DNA from: Pseudomonas taiwanensis
Lineage (GTDB): Bacteria; Pseudomonadota; Gammaproteobacteria; Pseudomonadales; Pseudomonadaceae
Direction: 5' to 3'
Assembly (NCBI RefSeq): GCF_013393345.1
Contig: NZ_QJRF01000043.1
Coordinates: 29,590-93,589 of the forward strand
DNA: 64,000 bases
Shown here: positions 1-9,044 of the stretch, piece after piece
How positions within the stretch are numbered: the first letter of the stretch is position 1
How the letters are laid out: each line of letters begins with the position of its first letter
The notes under the pieces: generated by a model
Told to the model about the DNA's origin: nothing
The model's database searches: none
The model's input: only the letters and a program-made list of their open reading frames with translations
Translations under genes and position numbers: made by a program

Positions 1-1
1 G

Positions 2-1999
2 GTGCCGCTGTCCCTGGTGGGCACCTTCGCGGTGATGTACCTGGCCGGTTTCTCCATCAACAACCTGACGCTGATGGCGCTGACCATCGCCACCGGCTTC
101 GTGGTGGACGACGCCATCGTCATGCTGGAGAACATCGCCCGGCACCTGGAAGAGGGCGAAACGCCGCTCAACGCCGCGCTCAAGGGCGCGAAGCAGATCG
201 GCTTCACCCTGATCTCCCTGACCTTCTCGCTGATCGCGGTACTCATCCCGCTGCTGTTCATGGCGGACGTGGTGGGCCGGCTGTTCCGCGAGTTCGCCAT
301 CACCCTGGCGGTGGCGATCCTGATCTCGCTGGTGGTCTCCCTGACGCTCACGCCGATGATGTGCGCGCGCCTGCTCAAGCGGGAAAAGAAAGAGGAGGAG
401 GGCGGCTTCTACAAGGCCAGCGGCGACTTCATCGACGGCATGATCGAGCGCTATGGCCGTGGTCTGACCTGGGTGCTCCGGCACCAGGGCCTGACCCTGC
501 TGGTGGCCGTCGGCACGCTGGTGCTGACCGTGGTGCTCTACCTCGCCGTGCCCAAGGGCTTCTTCCCGGTGCAGGACACCGGCGTCATCCAGGGCATCAC
601 CGAGGCACCGCAGTCGGTGTCGTTCCGCTCCATGAGCGAACGCCAGCAGACACTCGCCGCGCTGATCCTCAAGGACCCGGCGGTGGCCAGCCTGACCTCC
701 TATATCGGCGTCGACGGCGACAACGTCACCCTCAACAGCGGCCGCATGCTGATCAACCTCAAGCCCCACGGCGATCGCGACGTGACCGCCAGCGAGGTGA
801 TCCAGCGCCTGCAGCCCGAACTGGACAAGCAGAGCGACATCCGCCTTTACCTGCAGCCGGTGCAGGACCTGACCATTGAAGACCGGGTCAGCCGCACCCA
901 GTTCCAGTTCAGCATGGAATCCCCGGACGCCGACCTGCTAAACGAGTGGACCGACAAGCTGGTGGACGCCCTGCGCCAGCAGCCTGAACTGTCAGACGTG
1001 GCCAGCGACCTCCAGGACAAGGGCCTGCAGGTGTACGTGAACATCGACCGCGACATGGCCGGGCGCCTGGGCGTGGAAATCTCCGCCATCACCGACGCGC
1101 TCTATGACGCCTTCGGCCAGCGGCAGATTTCCACCATCTTCACCCAGTCCAGCCAGTACCGCGTGGTGCTGGAGTCCGCCGCCGGCGAAATGATCGGCCC
1201 GCAGGCGCTGCAGCAGATACATGTGGTCACCAGCGGCGGCACCCAGGTCCCGCTCTCCGCCCTGGCCAAGGTGGAAGAGCGCCAGACGCAACTGGCGGTC
1301 AACCATATCGGCCAGTTCCCGGCCGTGACCCTGTCCTTCAACCTGACGCCGGGGGTCGCCCTGGGCGAGGCGGTGGCGGTGATCGAACGGGTGCAGCAGG
1401 ACATCGGCATGCCCGAAGGCATCCAGACCCGCTTCCAGGGCGCAGCGGCGGCGTTCCAGGCCTCGCTGTCGAGCACGCTACTGCTGATCCTGGCGGCGGT
1501 GGTGACCATGTACATCGTGCTGGGCGTGCTCTACGAGAGCTACATCCACCCGGTGACCATCCTCTCCACGCTGCCCTCGGCGGGCGTCGGTGCCTTGTTG
1601 GCGTTGCTGCTGACGGGCAACGACCTGGGGCTGATCGCCATCATCGGCATCATCCTGCTGATCGGCATCGTGAAGAAGAACGCCATCATGATGATCGACT
1701 TCGCCCTGGACGCGGAGCGGCATCAGGGCATGACGCCCGAGGATGCGATCTACCAGGCGGCGCTGCTGCGCTTCCGGCCGATCCTGATGACGACGCTGGC
1801 GGCCCTGTTCGGCGCCATCCCGCTGATGCTCGCCACCGGCTCCGGCGCCGAATTGCGCCAGCCCCTGGGCCTGGTGATGGTCGGCGGCCTGCTGCTGTCC
1901 CAGGTGCTGACCCTGTTCACCACCCCGGTGATCTACCTGGCCTTTGATCGCCTGGCCCGCCGCTTCACCGGCCGCAGCGCGGCAGGGGTGGCGGTATGA
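2..1999 (+). CDS. muxB: RND multidrug efflux permease MuxB (MdtB-like), 5' truncated by window edge
   Basis: Inner-membrane RND (HAE1) pump subunit; the visible 665 codons are the C-terminal two thirds, entering in the [11 protein letters not shown] segment of the transmembrane domain, so the true start lies upstream of the window. The proton-relay motif [14 protein letters not shown] (two Asp of TM4) is near visible residue 36, followed by the large periplasmic porter loop and a second six-helix block with the conserved [15 protein letters not shown] segment. In E. coli the MdtB and MdtC paralogues form a heterotrimeric pump with adaptor MdtA and TolC; the Pseudomonas equivalent is MuxABC-OpmB. 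A muxC-like paralogue and an outer-membrane factor follow, which fixes the assignment; muxA should lie just upstream. Confidence 0.93.
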   Translation: MPLSLVGTFAVMYLAGFSINNLTLMALTIATGFVVDDAIVMLENIARHLEEGETPLNAALKGAKQIGFTLISLTFSLIAVLIPLLFMADVVGRLFREFAITLAVAILISLVVSLTLTPMMCARLLKREKKEEEGGFYKASGDFIDGMIERYGRGLTWVLRHQGLTLLVAVGTLVLTVVLYLAVPKGFFPVQDTGVIQGITEAPQSVSFRSMSERQQTLAALILKDPAVASLTSYIGVDGDNVTLNSGRMLINLKPHGDRDVTASEVIQRLQPELDKQSDIRLYLQPVQDLTIEDRVSRTQFQFSMESPDADLLNEWTDKLVDALRQQPELSDVASDLQDKGLQVYVNIDRDMAGRLGVEISAITDALYDAFGQRQISTIFTQSSQYRVVLESAAGEMIGPQALQQIHVVTSGGTQVPLSALAKVEERQTQLAVNHIGQFPAVTLSFNLTPGVALGEAVAVIERVQQDIGMPEGIQTRFQGAAAAFQASLSSTLLLILAAVVTMYIVLGVLYESYIHPVTILSTLPSAGVGALLALLLTGNDLGLIAIIGIILLIGIVKKNAIMMIDFALDAERHQGMTPEDAIYQAALLRFRPILMTTLAALFGAIPLMLATGSGAELRQPLGLVMVGGLLLSQVLTLFTTPVIYLAFDRLARRFTGRSAAGVAV

Positions 2000-2011
2000 G
2001 CGGCCTTTACT

Positions 2012-2128
2012 CCCTCTCCCTCTGGGGCGAATCAGGCACGCTTTTGGAAGCACCGCTTCCTGTGCCTGTGAGCGCCAGGACGCGCAGCGTTCTGGCCGGG
2101 GCGCAGGGCGGGGCCGGGGTGAGGGTAG
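2012..2128. repeat. Degenerate CCCTCTCCCTC...GGGGTGAGGG palindrome with hairpin insert, between muxB and muxC
   Basis: The arm CCCTCTCCCTCTGGG (2012-2026) and the arm GGGGTGAGGG (about 2115-2125) match the two ends of a compact palindrome seen elsewhere in the window (16721-16757, 31613-31658, 37443-37484), but here about 85 bp separate them. The insert holds a strong nested stem-loop: CAGGCAC 2033-2039 pairs with GTGCCTG 2062-2068, and GGAAGC 2046-2051 pairs with GCTTCC 2055-2060. The element sits inside an operon, between the stop of muxB and the start of muxC. Confidence 0.6.
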
Positions 2129-2153
2129 TCATGTCCTGCGCGGAGTTTGGTCG

Positions 2154-5100
2154 ATGAACCTCTCCGCCCCCTTCATCCATCGCCCGGTCGCCACCATGCT
2201 GCTGAGCCTGGCGATCCTGCTGCTGGGCAGCGTCAGTTTCGGCCTGCTGCCGGTCTCGCCGCTGCCGCAGATGGACTTCCCGGTGATCACCGTGCAGGCC
2301 AGCCTGCCCGGCGCCAGTCCGGAGATCATGGCGTCCAGCGTCACCACGCCGCTGGAGCGTTCTCTGGGTACCATCGCCGGCATCAACCAGATGACCAGCC
2401 GCACCAGCCAGGGCTCGACGCGGATCATCGTGCAGTTCGACCTGGACCGAGACATCAATGGTGCTGCCCGCGACGTGCAGGCGGCCATCAATGCCTCGCG
2501 CAACCTGCTGCCCAGTGGCATGCGCAGCATGCCCACCTACAAGAAGGTCAACCCGTCCCAGGCGCCGATCATGGTGCTGTCGCTGACCTCCGACGTGAAG
2601 GAGAAGGGTGAGCTCTACGACATGGCCTCCACCATCCTGGCCCAGAGCCTGTCCCAGGTTAAGGGCGTGGGCGAGGTGCAGATCGGCGGCAGCTCGCTGC
2701 CGGCTGTGAGGGTGGAACTGGAGCCGCAACTGCTGACTCAGTACGGCATCGCCCTGGACGATGTACGCAGCACCATTGCTGCCGCCAACCAGCGCAGGCC
2801 CAAGGGCTCCGTGGAAGACGCCGGCCGCCACTGGCAGGTGGGCGCCAACGACCAGTTGGAGAAGGCCGCTGACTACGCGCCGCTGATTCTCCGCTACCAG
2901 GACGGCGCCGCGCTGCGCCTGGGGGATGTGGCCAAGGTCCGCGACGCGGTGGAAGATCGTTACAACAGCGGCTTCTTCAACGACGACTCGGCGGTGCTGC
3001 TGGTGATCAACCGCCAGGCCGGTGCCAACATCATCGAGACCATCGAAAGCATCAAGCAGCAACTGCCCGCGTTGCAGGCGGTGCTGCCGGCCAGCGTCAA
3101 GCTGGACCTGGCCATGGACCGCTCGCCGGTGATCCGCGCCACCCTGCACGAAGCCGAACGCACCCTGCTGATCGCCGTGGCCCTGGTGATACTGGTGGTC
3201 TACCTGTTCCTCGGTAACCTGCGCGCCTCGCTGATCCCGGCGCTGGCAGTACCGGTGTCGCTGGTGGGCACCTTCGCCGTGATGTACCTGATGGGCTTCT
3301 CGCTCAACGTGCTGTCGCTGATGGCGCTGATCCTCGCCGCCGGCCTGGTGGTGGACGATGCCATCGTGGTGCTGGAGAACATCTCACGGCACATCAACGA
3401 CGGCATGGCGCCGTTCAAGGCAGCGTTGCAGGGCACCCGCGAAGTCGGCTTCACCCTGCTGTCGATGAACCTCTCGCTGGTGGCGGTGTTCGTTTCCATC
3501 CTGTTCATGGGCGGCATCATCGACCGCTTGTTCCGCGAGTTCTCCCTGACGCTGGCGGTGGCCATCCTCGTGTCATTGCTGGTGTCCCTGACCCTGACGC
3601 CGATGCTCTGTGCGCGCTGGCTGAAACCCCACGTGCCGGACAAGGACAGCCGCCTGCAACGCTGGAGCGAATCGCTGCATACGCGCATGGTCGGTGTCTA
3701 TGACCGGACCTTGGGCGTAGCCCTGCGCCATCCGCGCCTGACCCTGGTCAGTCTGCTGCTGACCATCGGCTGCAACATTGCCCTCTACGTGCTGGTGCCC
3801 AAGACCTTCCTGCCGCAGCAGGACACAGGCCAGTTGATCGGCTTCATCCGTGGCGACGATGGCCTGTCCTTCACCGTGATGCAGCCGAAGATGGAAATCT
3901 TCCGCCGTGCCGTCCTCAAGGACCCGGCCGTGGAAAGTGTGGCCGGCTTCATCGGCGGCAGTGGCGGCATCAACAACGCCTTCATGATCGTCCGCCTGAA
4001 GCCCATTGCCGAGCGCAAGGTGTCGGCGCAGAAGGTCATCGAACGCCTGCGCGCCGCCCTGCCCAAGGTGCCCGGCGGCCGGCTGATGCTGATGGCCGAC
4101 CAGGACCTGCAGTTCGGCGGCGGTCGCGAGCAGCGCAGTTCGCAGTACGAGTACGTGCTGCAGACCGGCGAGCTGTCCGAGCTGCGCACCTGGCTGCCGA
4201 AGGTCACCGCGGCCCTCAAGGGGTTGCCGGAACTCACCGCCATCGATGCCAACGAAGGGGAGGGTGCCCAGCAGGTCACTCTGCAAGTGGACCGCGACAC
4301 CGCCAAACGCCTGGGCATCGACATGTCCATGGTCACCACTGCGCTGAACAACGCCTACAGCCAGCGGCAGATCTCCACCATCTACGACACCCTGAACCAG
4401 TACCAGGTGGTGATGGAGGTCAACCCGAAGTACGCCCAGGACCCGGAAACCCTCAAGCAGGTTCAACTGGTCACCGCTGATGGCCAACGTGTGCCGCTGT
4501 CCAGCTTCGCCCGCTACGAGCGCAGCCTGGAAGAGGACCGCGTCAACCACGAGGGCCAGTTCGCCTCGGAGAGTATTGCCTTCGACCTGGCGCCCGGCGT
4601 CAGCCTAGACAAGGCCACCGTGGCCATCGAGAAGGCGGTGGCCGCCATCGGCCTGCCCAGCTCGGTGATCGCGCGCATGGGCGGCAGCGCCGATGCCTTC
4701 CAGAGCACGCAGCAGAACCAGCCGTGGATGATCCTCGCCGCCCTGGTGCTGGTGTACCTGGTGCTCGGCATCCTCTACGAGAGCTATGTCCACCCGCTGA
4801 CCATCCTCTCGACGCTGCCGTCGGCGGGTGTCGGTGCGCTGCTGGCGATCCTGCTCACCGGCGGGGAATTCAGCCTGATCTCGCTGTTGGGGCTGTTCCT
4901 GCTGATCGGCGTGGTGAAGAAGAACGCCATCATGATGATCGACCTCGCCCTGCAGCTCGAACGCCAGGAAGGCATGGGCCCGGAAGATTCCATCCGCCAG
5001 GCCTGCCTGCTGCGCCTGCGGCCGATCCTGATGACCACCATTGCCGCGATCCTCGGCGCCGTGCCGCTGCTCATCGGCGGCACGGAAGGCGCGGAAATGC

Positions 5101-5261
5101 GCCAGCCGCTGGGTGTGGCCATCATTGGCGGCCTGGTGCTGAGCCAGTTGCTGACCCTCTACACGACCCCCGTGGTCTACCTCTACCTCGACCGTCTGCG
5201 CCATCGCTTCAATCGCTGGCGTGGCGTGCGCACTGACGCCGCTCTGGAAACACCGCTATGA
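2154..5261 (+). CDS. muxC: RND multidrug efflux permease MuxC (MdtC-like)
   Basis: Full-length RND permease of 1035 residues, the usual MdtC/MuxC length. I start it at the ATG at 2154, giving MNLSAPFIHRPVATMLL, the standard N-terminus with TM1; the frame is open further upstream but that sequence is repeat-derived. The TM4 motif GLVVDDAIVVLENISRH carries both proton-relay aspartates, and the C-terminal block has [21 protein letters not shown] sequence. It is expected to form a mixed trimer with MuxB. It is preceded by a 154-bp spacer containing a palindromic repeat, unusual for two subunits of one pump, and its stop overlaps the opmB start (ATGA). Substrates of this pump in P. aeruginosa include several antibiotics, but specificity cannot be read from the sequence. 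Confidence 0.95.
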   Translation: MNLSAPFIHRPVATMLLSLAILLLGSVSFGLLPVSPLPQMDFPVITVQASLPGASPEIMASSVTTPLERSLGTIAGINQMTSRTSQGSTRIIVQFDLDRDINGAARDVQAAINASRNLLPSGMRSMPTYKKVNPSQAPIMVLSLTSDVKEKGELYDMASTILAQSLSQVKGVGEVQIGGSSLPAVRVELEPQLLTQYGIALDDVRSTIAAANQRRPKGSVEDAGRHWQVGANDQLEKAADYAPLILRYQDGAALRLGDVAKVRDAVEDRYNSGFFNDDSAVLLVINRQAGANIIETIESIKQQLPALQAVLPASVKLDLAMDRSPVIRATLHEAERTLLIAVALVILVVYLFLGNLRASLIPALAVPVSLVGTFAVMYLMGFSLNVLSLMALILAAGLVVDDAIVVLENISRHINDGMAPFKAALQGTREVGFTLLSMNLSLVAVFVSILFMGGIIDRLFREFSLTLAVAILVSLLVSLTLTPMLCARWLKPHVPDKDSRLQRWSESLHTRMVGVYDRTLGVALRHPRLTLVSLLLTIGCNIALYVLVPKTFLPQQDTGQLIGFIRGDDGLSFTVMQPKMEIFRRAVLKDPAVESVAGFIGGSGGINNAFMIVRLKPIAERKVSAQKVIERLRAALPKVPGGRLMLMADQDLQFGGGREQRSSQYEYVLQTGELSELRTWLPKVTAALKGLPELTAIDANEGEGAQQVTLQVDRDTAKRLGIDMSMVTTALNNAYSQRQISTIYDTLNQYQVVMEVNPKYAQDPETLKQVQLVTADGQRVPLSSFARYERSLEEDRVNHEGQFASESIAFDLAPGVSLDKATVAIEKAVAAIGLPSSVIARMGGSADAFQSTQQNQPWMILAALVLVYLVLGILYESYVHPLTILSTLPSAGVGALLAILLTGGEFSLISLLGLFLLIGVVKKNAIMMIDLALQLERQEGMGPEDSIRQACLLRLRPILMTTIAAILGAVPLLIGGTEGAEMRQPLGVAIIGGLVLSQLLTLYTTPVVYLYLDRLRHRFNRWRGVRTDAALETPL

Positions 5262-6757
5262 ACACCGCCGCTCATTCCCTGAAACCCCTGCGCCGCGCGA
5301 TGGTCCTGGCGCTTGCCGGCCTGTTGCTCGGTGGCTGCGCCATTGGCCCGGACTACAAGCGTCCGGAACAGAGCGTGCCCGTGCAGTTCAAGCATGCCGA
5401 AGGCTGGTCCCTGGCCAGCCCGGCTGACCTGGAACACCGTGGTCGCTGGTGGGAGCTTTACGACGACGCCACCCTCAATGACCTGCAGCAGCGCCTGGAA
5501 ACCTCCAACCAGACCCTGGCCCAATCCATCGCCCAATACCGCCAGGCGCAGGCGCTGGCCCGTGGCGCCCGCGCGTCGTTCTTCCCCTCGGTGACGGCCA
5601 ACGCCGGCAAGACCCGTTCGGGGCAGGGCGGTGGTGACAGCACCGTGCGTCTGGCCGACGGCTCCACCGTGACCAGCTCTGGCGGCGGCGGCGTGTCCAA
5701 GAGCTACGACGCGAGCCTGGGGGTGAATTGGGAGATCGACCTCTGGGGCAAGCTGCGCCGCCAGCTGGAGTCCGACACCGCCAGCATGCAGGCCAGCGCC
5801 GCCGACCTCGCCGCCGCGCGCCTCAGCCTGCAATCGGAGCTGGCGCAGAACTACCTGCAACTGCGCGTGCTGGATGCGCAGAAGCGCCTGCTGGAAGCCA
5901 CCATCGCCGGCTACCAGCGCGCCCTGACGCTGACCCAGAACCAGTACAGGGCCGGCATCGTCACCCGTGCCGACGTGGCCCAGGCCACTACCCAGCTGAA
6001 GAGCACCGAGGCCCAGGCCATCGACCTCAAGTACCAGCGCGCGCAACTGGAAAACGCCATCGCCGTGCTGATCGGCGTGCCGCCGGCGGAATTCAGCCTG
6101 GCCGAGGTGGACAGCGTGCCGGCCCTGCCGAACGTACCCACGCTGCTGCCGTCGCAATTACTGGAGCGTCGCCCTGACGTCGCCTCCGCCGAGCGCAACA
6201 TGATGGCCGCCAACGCCCAGATCGGCGTCGCCAAGTCAGCCTACTTCCCCAGTCTCAGCCTGACCGCCGCGGGTGGTTATCGCAGCGGCAGCCTGCACGA
6301 CTGGATCACCACGCCGAACCGCTTCTGGTCCATTGGCCCGGAATTCGCCATGACCCTGTTCGACGGCGGGCTGATCCGCTCCCAGGTGGCCCAGGCCGAA
6401 GCCAGCTACGACCAGACCGTCGCGACCTACCGCCAGACCGTGCTGGACAGCTTCCGCGAAGCCGAGGACTACATGGTCCAGCTCGACGTCCTGGAAGAGG
6501 AGAGCGGCGTGCAACAGGAAGCCCTCGACGCCGCCCGCGACGCGTTGCGCCTGATCACCAACCAGTACCGGGCCGGCACCGTGGACTACAACAGCGTGGT
6601 CACCAACCAGGCCACTGCGCTGAGCAACGAACGCACCGTCCTGACCCTGATGGGCACCCGCCTGACCACCAGCGTCCAGCTTATCGCCGCGCTGGGTGGT
6701 GGGTGGGACCAGGGGCAGCTGGAGCAGGTGGATTCGGACTCAGAAGAGACTCCGTAA
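5258..6757 (+). CDS. opmB: Outer-membrane efflux lipoprotein OpmB (OprM/NodT family)
   Basis: Outer-membrane channel of the tripartite pump, 499 residues. The N-terminus has a lipoprotein signal with lipobox LLGGC around residues 23-27 followed by AIGPDYKRPE, the classical start of NodT-family factors, so it is probably lipidated and sorted to the outer membrane. Two internally repeated TolC-type halves of long coiled-coil helices are visible (LAQNYLQLRVLDAQ and the RRPDVASAERNMMAAN/FDGG segments). The ATGA overlap with muxC implies translational coupling and one operon muxABC-opmB. The gene ends just before a REPIN, with no T-rich terminator seen. Confidence 0.93.
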   Translation: MNTAAHSLKPLRRAMVLALAGLLLGGCAIGPDYKRPEQSVPVQFKHAEGWSLASPADLEHRGRWWELYDDATLNDLQQRLETSNQTLAQSIAQYRQAQALARGARASFFPSVTANAGKTRSGQGGGDSTVRLADGSTVTSSGGGGVSKSYDASLGVNWEIDLWGKLRRQLESDTASMQASAADLAAARLSLQSELAQNYLQLRVLDAQKRLLEATIAGYQRALTLTQNQYRAGIVTRADVAQATTQLKSTEAQAIDLKYQRAQLENAIAVLIGVPPAEFSLAEVDSVPALPNVPTLLPSQLLERRPDVASAERNMMAANAQIGVAKSAYFPSLSLTAAGGYRSGSLHDWITTPNRFWSIGPEFAMTLFDGGLIRSQVAQAEASYDQTVATYRQTVLDSFREAEDYMVQLDVLEEESGVQQEALDAARDALRLITNQYRAGTVDYNSVVTNQATALSNERTVLTLMGTRLTTSVQLIAALGGGWDQGQLEQVDSDSEETP

Positions 6758-6766
6758 TCGCTTTTC

Positions 6767-6864
6767 TGTGGGGGCGAATTCATTCGCGAAGGGCAGCGCA
6801 GCTGACCCAATGGCACTTTCAAGGCGAGCCTGCGGCCCGCTTAGCGAATGAATTCGCCCCCACA
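6767..6864. repeat. REPIN, GTGGGGGCGAATTCATTCGC type
   Basis: Two inverted palindromic ends, TGTGGGGGCGAATTCATTCGC at 6767 and its complement ending at 6864, enclose about 55 bp that include the GAGCCTGCGGCCCGCTTAG segment shared with other copies (16.65, 31.48, 37.30 and 55.33 kb). Confidence 0.85.
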
Positions 6865-6898
6865 AGAACCATCGCCTCTGCCAAACCCGGTACGTATT

Positions 6899-6932
6899 CG
6901 TAGGATGGCGTAGAGCGAAGCGAAACCCATCG
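6899..6932. repeat. TAGGATGG...AAACCCATCG palindrome
   Basis: Short imperfect palindrome (GTAGGATGGCGTAGAGC then GCGAAACCCATCG). Related copies lie at 47251-47294 and 63229-63260. Intergenic, of a type common in Pseudomonas. Confidence 0.6.
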
Positions 6933-6953
6933 ATAGCCGGCCAGCTGCCGTAT

Positions 6954-7796
6954 TCAACCACCACACAACGCCTTCAACCTCCCCACCAACTCATCCCCCG
7001 CACGCCCCAACCCCGTCCGTCCATAGAGCGCTAGCCGCAGTCCCTGAATCTCTGGCAGATCCTCCGCCTTGCCGAGCAGCCGATGCTCCAGCCCCAGCAC
7101 ACGCAATGGCAGCAGGCTCACCCCCAGGCCGGCGGCGACAGCTGCGCGCACGCTGGCCAGGCTGGCGCTGGAGTAAGCGATGCGCCAGCGCCGGCCCTGT
7201 ACGTCCAGGCCGTGGAGCATCTCATTGCGGTAGAGCCCGCCAGGCGGAAACACCACCAGTGGCAGCGGCTCGCGGCCGAATACCGGCTGGCTGGCACTGT
7301 CCACCCAGCCCAGTGGCTCCGGCCACGAGGCCAGGCTGTCGCCGCCGTCCCCCATGCGCTTGACCAGAAGCAAGTCGAACTCGCCGCCCTGGTACAGACG
7401 CAGCAGTTCCGGGCTGAGGCCGCTGGTCACCTCGAGGCGCACACCGGGCCAGGCGGCGGAGAATTCTGCGAGCAGCGGCATCAGGCGTTCGGCGGCGAAG
7501 TCCTCGGGCACGCCCAGGCGTAGTACGCCGCTGCCCGGTTGGTGGCGTAGCACTTCCGCGGCTTCGTCCTGCAAAGCGAGGATGCGCCGGGCGTAGCCGA
7601 GCAGTTGTTCCCCCTCGGCGGTCGCCACCACCTGACGCTGGCTGCGGTCGAGCAGACGGCAGCCAAGGCTTTCCTCCAGCCGGCGCAACTGCTGGCTGAC
7701 GGTGGACTGGGTGAGGTGCAGGCGCTCGGCGGCGCGGGTGAAGTTGCCGCAGTCGGCGACGGCCACGAAGCTGCGCAGGAGGAGGGGATCGAACAT
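6954..7796 (-). CDS. LysR-family transcriptional regulator
   Basis: Transcription factor of 280 residues with an N-terminal winged helix-turn-helix (residues about 3-62; FTRAAERLHLTQSTVSQQLRRLE recognition region) and a C-terminal substrate-binding-like effector domain (GVLRLGVPEDFAAERLMPLLAEF onward). An AGGA ribosome site lies about 10 bp before the ATG at 7796. It is divergent from an exported ankyrin protein at 7901; LysR proteins often control the divergent neighbour. A 9-bp inverted repeat in the shared promoter region is a candidate operator. No effector can be inferred. Confidence 0.9.
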   Translation of the reverse strand: MFDPLLLRSFVAVADCGNFTRAAERLHLTQSTVSQQLRRLEESLGCRLLDRSQRQVVATAEGEQLLGYARRILALQDEAAEVLRHQPGSGVLRLGVPEDFAAERLMPLLAEFSAAWPGVRLEVTSGLSPELLRLYQGGEFDLLLVKRMGDGGDSLASWPEPLGWVDSASQPVFGREPLPLVVFPPGGLYRNEMLHGLDVQGRRWRIAYSSASLASVRAAVAAGLGVSLLPLRVLGLEHRLLGKAEDLPEIQGLRLALYGRTGLGRAGDELVGRLKALCGG

Positions 7797-7797
7797 T

Positions 7798-7852
7798 CAG
7801 GTATTCCTACTGACACTGATAGGCATGGTTATATTTAATTTCAGAATACCTG
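7798..7852. promoter_or_regulatory. Candidate LysR operator: 9-bp inverted repeat in divergent promoter
   Basis: CAGGTATTC at 7798-7806 and its exact complement GAATACCTG at 7844-7852 are separated by an AT-rich 37 bp. The arms are 46 bp centre to centre, between the LysR gene and the ankyrin gene. Operator function is inferred. Confidence 0.45.
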
Positions 7853-7900
7853 ACCAGATGGACATAATTTCGCCCATTCGACGAAGCGCGGAGGCGAACC

Positions 7901-8566
7901 ATGAAAGCCCGATTCACCCACTGCCTGCTCCTTGCCACCGGCTTGCTGCTGGCGGGCCAGGCGAACGCCGATGACGCCGCACGGAGCCTGCTGCAGGCAG
8001 CCGGGACGGGCGACCTCGCCAACGTCGACAAGCTGCTGGAACAAGGCGTCTCGGTGGATGTGCGTGACGCCGAGGGCAACACGCCCTTGCTGCTCGCCAC
8101 GGCCGGAAACCAGGTCGAAGTGGCGCGCCGGCTGATCGACGCTGGTGCTGACGTCAATCTGCAAAACCGCATGCAGGACAGCGCCTACCTGCTGGCTGGT
8201 GCCAGCGGCCACCAGCAGATCCTCGAGCTGACCCTCGCCCATGGCGCCGACCTGCGCAGCACCAATCGCTTCGGCGGCACCGCGCTGATTCCCGCCTGCG
8301 AACGCGGTCATGTGGACACCGTGCGCACCCTGATCGCCGCTGGCGTCGACCTCGACCACGTCAACAAGCTGGGCTGGACCTGCCTGCTGGAAGCCGTGCT
8401 GCTAGGCGACGGCGGCCTGGCTCACCAGCGCATCGTCGACCTGCTGATCGCCGCCGATGCCGACCTCGATCTGCCCGACAAGGACGGCGTCACCCCCTTG
8501 CAACATGCCGAGCAGCGCGGCCAGTCGGCCATCGCCGCCAGGTTGCGCGCCGCCGGCGCCCGCTGA
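7901..8566 (+). CDS. Exported ankyrin-repeat protein
   Basis: 221 residues starting with a Sec signal peptide (MKARFTHCLLLATGLLLAGQANA, cleavage after about residue 23), then ankyrin repeats covering almost the whole mature protein: GNTPLLLATAGNQVEVARRLIDAGADVN, the RMQDSAYLLAGASGHQQI unit, FGGTALIPACERGHVDTVRTLIAAG, GWTCLLEAVLLGDGG and GVTPLQHAEQRGQ. Ankyrin repeats bind other proteins, so this is probably a periplasmic protein-interaction module. It is followed 16 bp later by a deaminase gene and a transporter, likely one transcript; a GGAGGCGAACC ribosome site precedes the start. The partner is unknown. Confidence 0.85.
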   Translation: MKARFTHCLLLATGLLLAGQANADDAARSLLQAAGTGDLANVDKLLEQGVSVDVRDAEGNTPLLLATAGNQVEVARRLIDAGADVNLQNRMQDSAYLLAGASGHQQILELTLAHGADLRSTNRFGGTALIPACERGHVDTVRTLIAAGVDLDHVNKLGWTCLLEAVLLGDGGLAHQRIVDLLIAADADLDLPDKDGVTPLQHAEQRGQSAIAARLRAAGAR

Positions 8567-8582
8567 TTGATGGAGTTCTCCC

Positions 8583-9044
8583 ATGTCTGATGATCACAAC
8601 TACCTGGAACAGGCCGTGGAACTGGCACGGCAGAACGTGGAGCAGGGCGGCCGTCCGTTCGGCGCGCTGCTGGTGCGCGACGGTGAGGTGCTGGCTCGCG
8701 CGGTCAACGAAATCCACCTGACCCAGGACCCGACCTGCCATGCGGAGCTTCAGGCCATCCGTGCCGCCAGCCAGCGTCTAGGGCCGCGCCTGGACGGTTG
8801 CGTGATCTACGCCAGCGGCCAGCCGTGCCCGATGTGCCTGGCAGCCATGCACATGTGCGGCGTGAGTCGCGTGGTGTTCGCTGCGGCCAATGCCGTGGGC
8901 GAGCCCTTCGGCCTGTCTACTGCGGCCGTCTACCAACAGATGGCCCTGCCGCTGGAGGCCCAGAAGCTGGATATCCAGCACCTGCCGCAAGCGGCCATGC
9001 GCGAAATCTACGCCCGCTGGCAGGCCCTGCATGCGGCGCGCTGA
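8583..9044 (+). CDS. Nucleoside/base deaminase (cytidine-deaminase-like zinc enzyme)
   Basis: 153-residue zinc deaminase of the guanine deaminase/TadA-like branch. The zinc and catalytic residues are visible: CHAE (His ligand plus catalytic Glu, near residue 47) and PCPMCLAAMH (two Cys ligands, near residue 80). It probably deaminates a free purine or a related base in the cytoplasm; the exact substrate cannot be told. It lies 16 bp after the ankyrin gene and its end overlaps the transporter start by 14 bp, so transport and deamination of one substrate are plausible partners. Confidence 0.85.
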   Translation: MSDDHNYLEQAVELARQNVEQGGRPFGALLVRDGEVLARAVNEIHLTQDPTCHAELQAIRAASQRLGPRLDGCVIYASGQPCPMCLAAMHMCGVSRVVFAAANAVGEPFGLSTAAVYQQMALPLEAQKLDIQHLPQAAMREIYARWQALHAAR

